From: an uncultured Planctomycetaceae bacterium
GTDB taxonomy: Bacteria; Planctomycetota; Phycisphaerae; UBA1845; UTPLA1
Assembly: GCA_938008425.1 (NCBI GenBank)
Contig: CALLKH010000592.1
Location: 1-5,461 of the forward strand
Reading direction: 5' to 3'
Length of the DNA stretch: 5,461 bases
Shown piece by piece: positions 5,455 to 5,461 of this stretch (position 1 is its first letter; every line of letters starts with the position of its first letter). Below the pieces are notes generated by a model. It saw only the letters and a list, made by a program, of their open reading frames with translations, searched no databases and was not told the origin of the DNA. The position numbers were made by a program, and so were the translations under genes.

Positions 5455-5461
5455 TCGTTCA

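Noticed and set aside
1..5461. CRISPR array, insertion sequence, phage or toxin-antitoxin content
   Set aside because: There are no regularly spaced repeats, transposase or integrase motifs, or small toxin-like gene pairs on either strand.

Overview
The window reads as a piece of a GC-rich bacterial chromosome. It has a housekeeping TCA-cycle half (positions 1 to about 3070) and a half with two uncharacterised membrane proteins (about 3100 to 5193), followed by a non-coding tail. I see no phage, insertion sequence, CRISPR array, tRNA or rRNA. The high G/C content, the zinc-ribbon-plus-membrane protein, the 'NVGTPLMW' multi-pass protein and the tandem palindromes at the end remind me of Planctomycetota (PVC group). 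That is a judgement from memory of such proteins, not a search result.

Layout: (1) 6-43, a strong rho-independent terminator for the leftward gene. (2) 76-1278 (-), citrate synthase, gltA. (3) 1279-1550, a divergent promoter region. It has a near-consensus leftward promoter, a weaker rightward promoter, a GC-rich inverted repeat between the two -35 boxes, and two perfect hairpins in the presumed sucC leader. (4) 1551-2726 (+), succinyl-CoA synthetase beta subunit, sucC. (5) 2797-3009 (+), a 70-residue molbindin (Mop), taking sucC's downstream slot where sucD is usually found, with a likely terminator at 3041-3070. (6) 3122-3892 (+), a zinc-ribbon protein with three predicted membrane helices and an extracytoplasmic domain. 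(7) 4054-5193 (+), a multi-pass membrane protein with a signal peptide and a C-terminal extracytoplasmic domain that starts with a beta-propeller-like motif. (8) 5194-5461, no convincing gene; it ends in a cluster of tandem palindromes resembling a REP-type repeat.

The two TCA enzymes feed one pathway: GltA condenses oxaloacetate and acetyl-CoA, and SucC with a SucD encoded elsewhere makes succinate plus ATP or GTP. Their head-to-head arrangement suggests shared control from the 272-bp spacer. Mop binds molybdate or tungstate in the cytoplasm and has no obvious tie to the TCA cycle. The last two genes have no assignable function. I revised three starts from ribosome-binding sites: mop at GTG 2797, the zinc-ribbon gene at ATG 3122 and the last gene at ATG 4054. 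I found no evidence for a complete new multi-gene system. The items most worth a second look are the missing sucD, the two membrane proteins, the divergent control region and the terminal palindromes.
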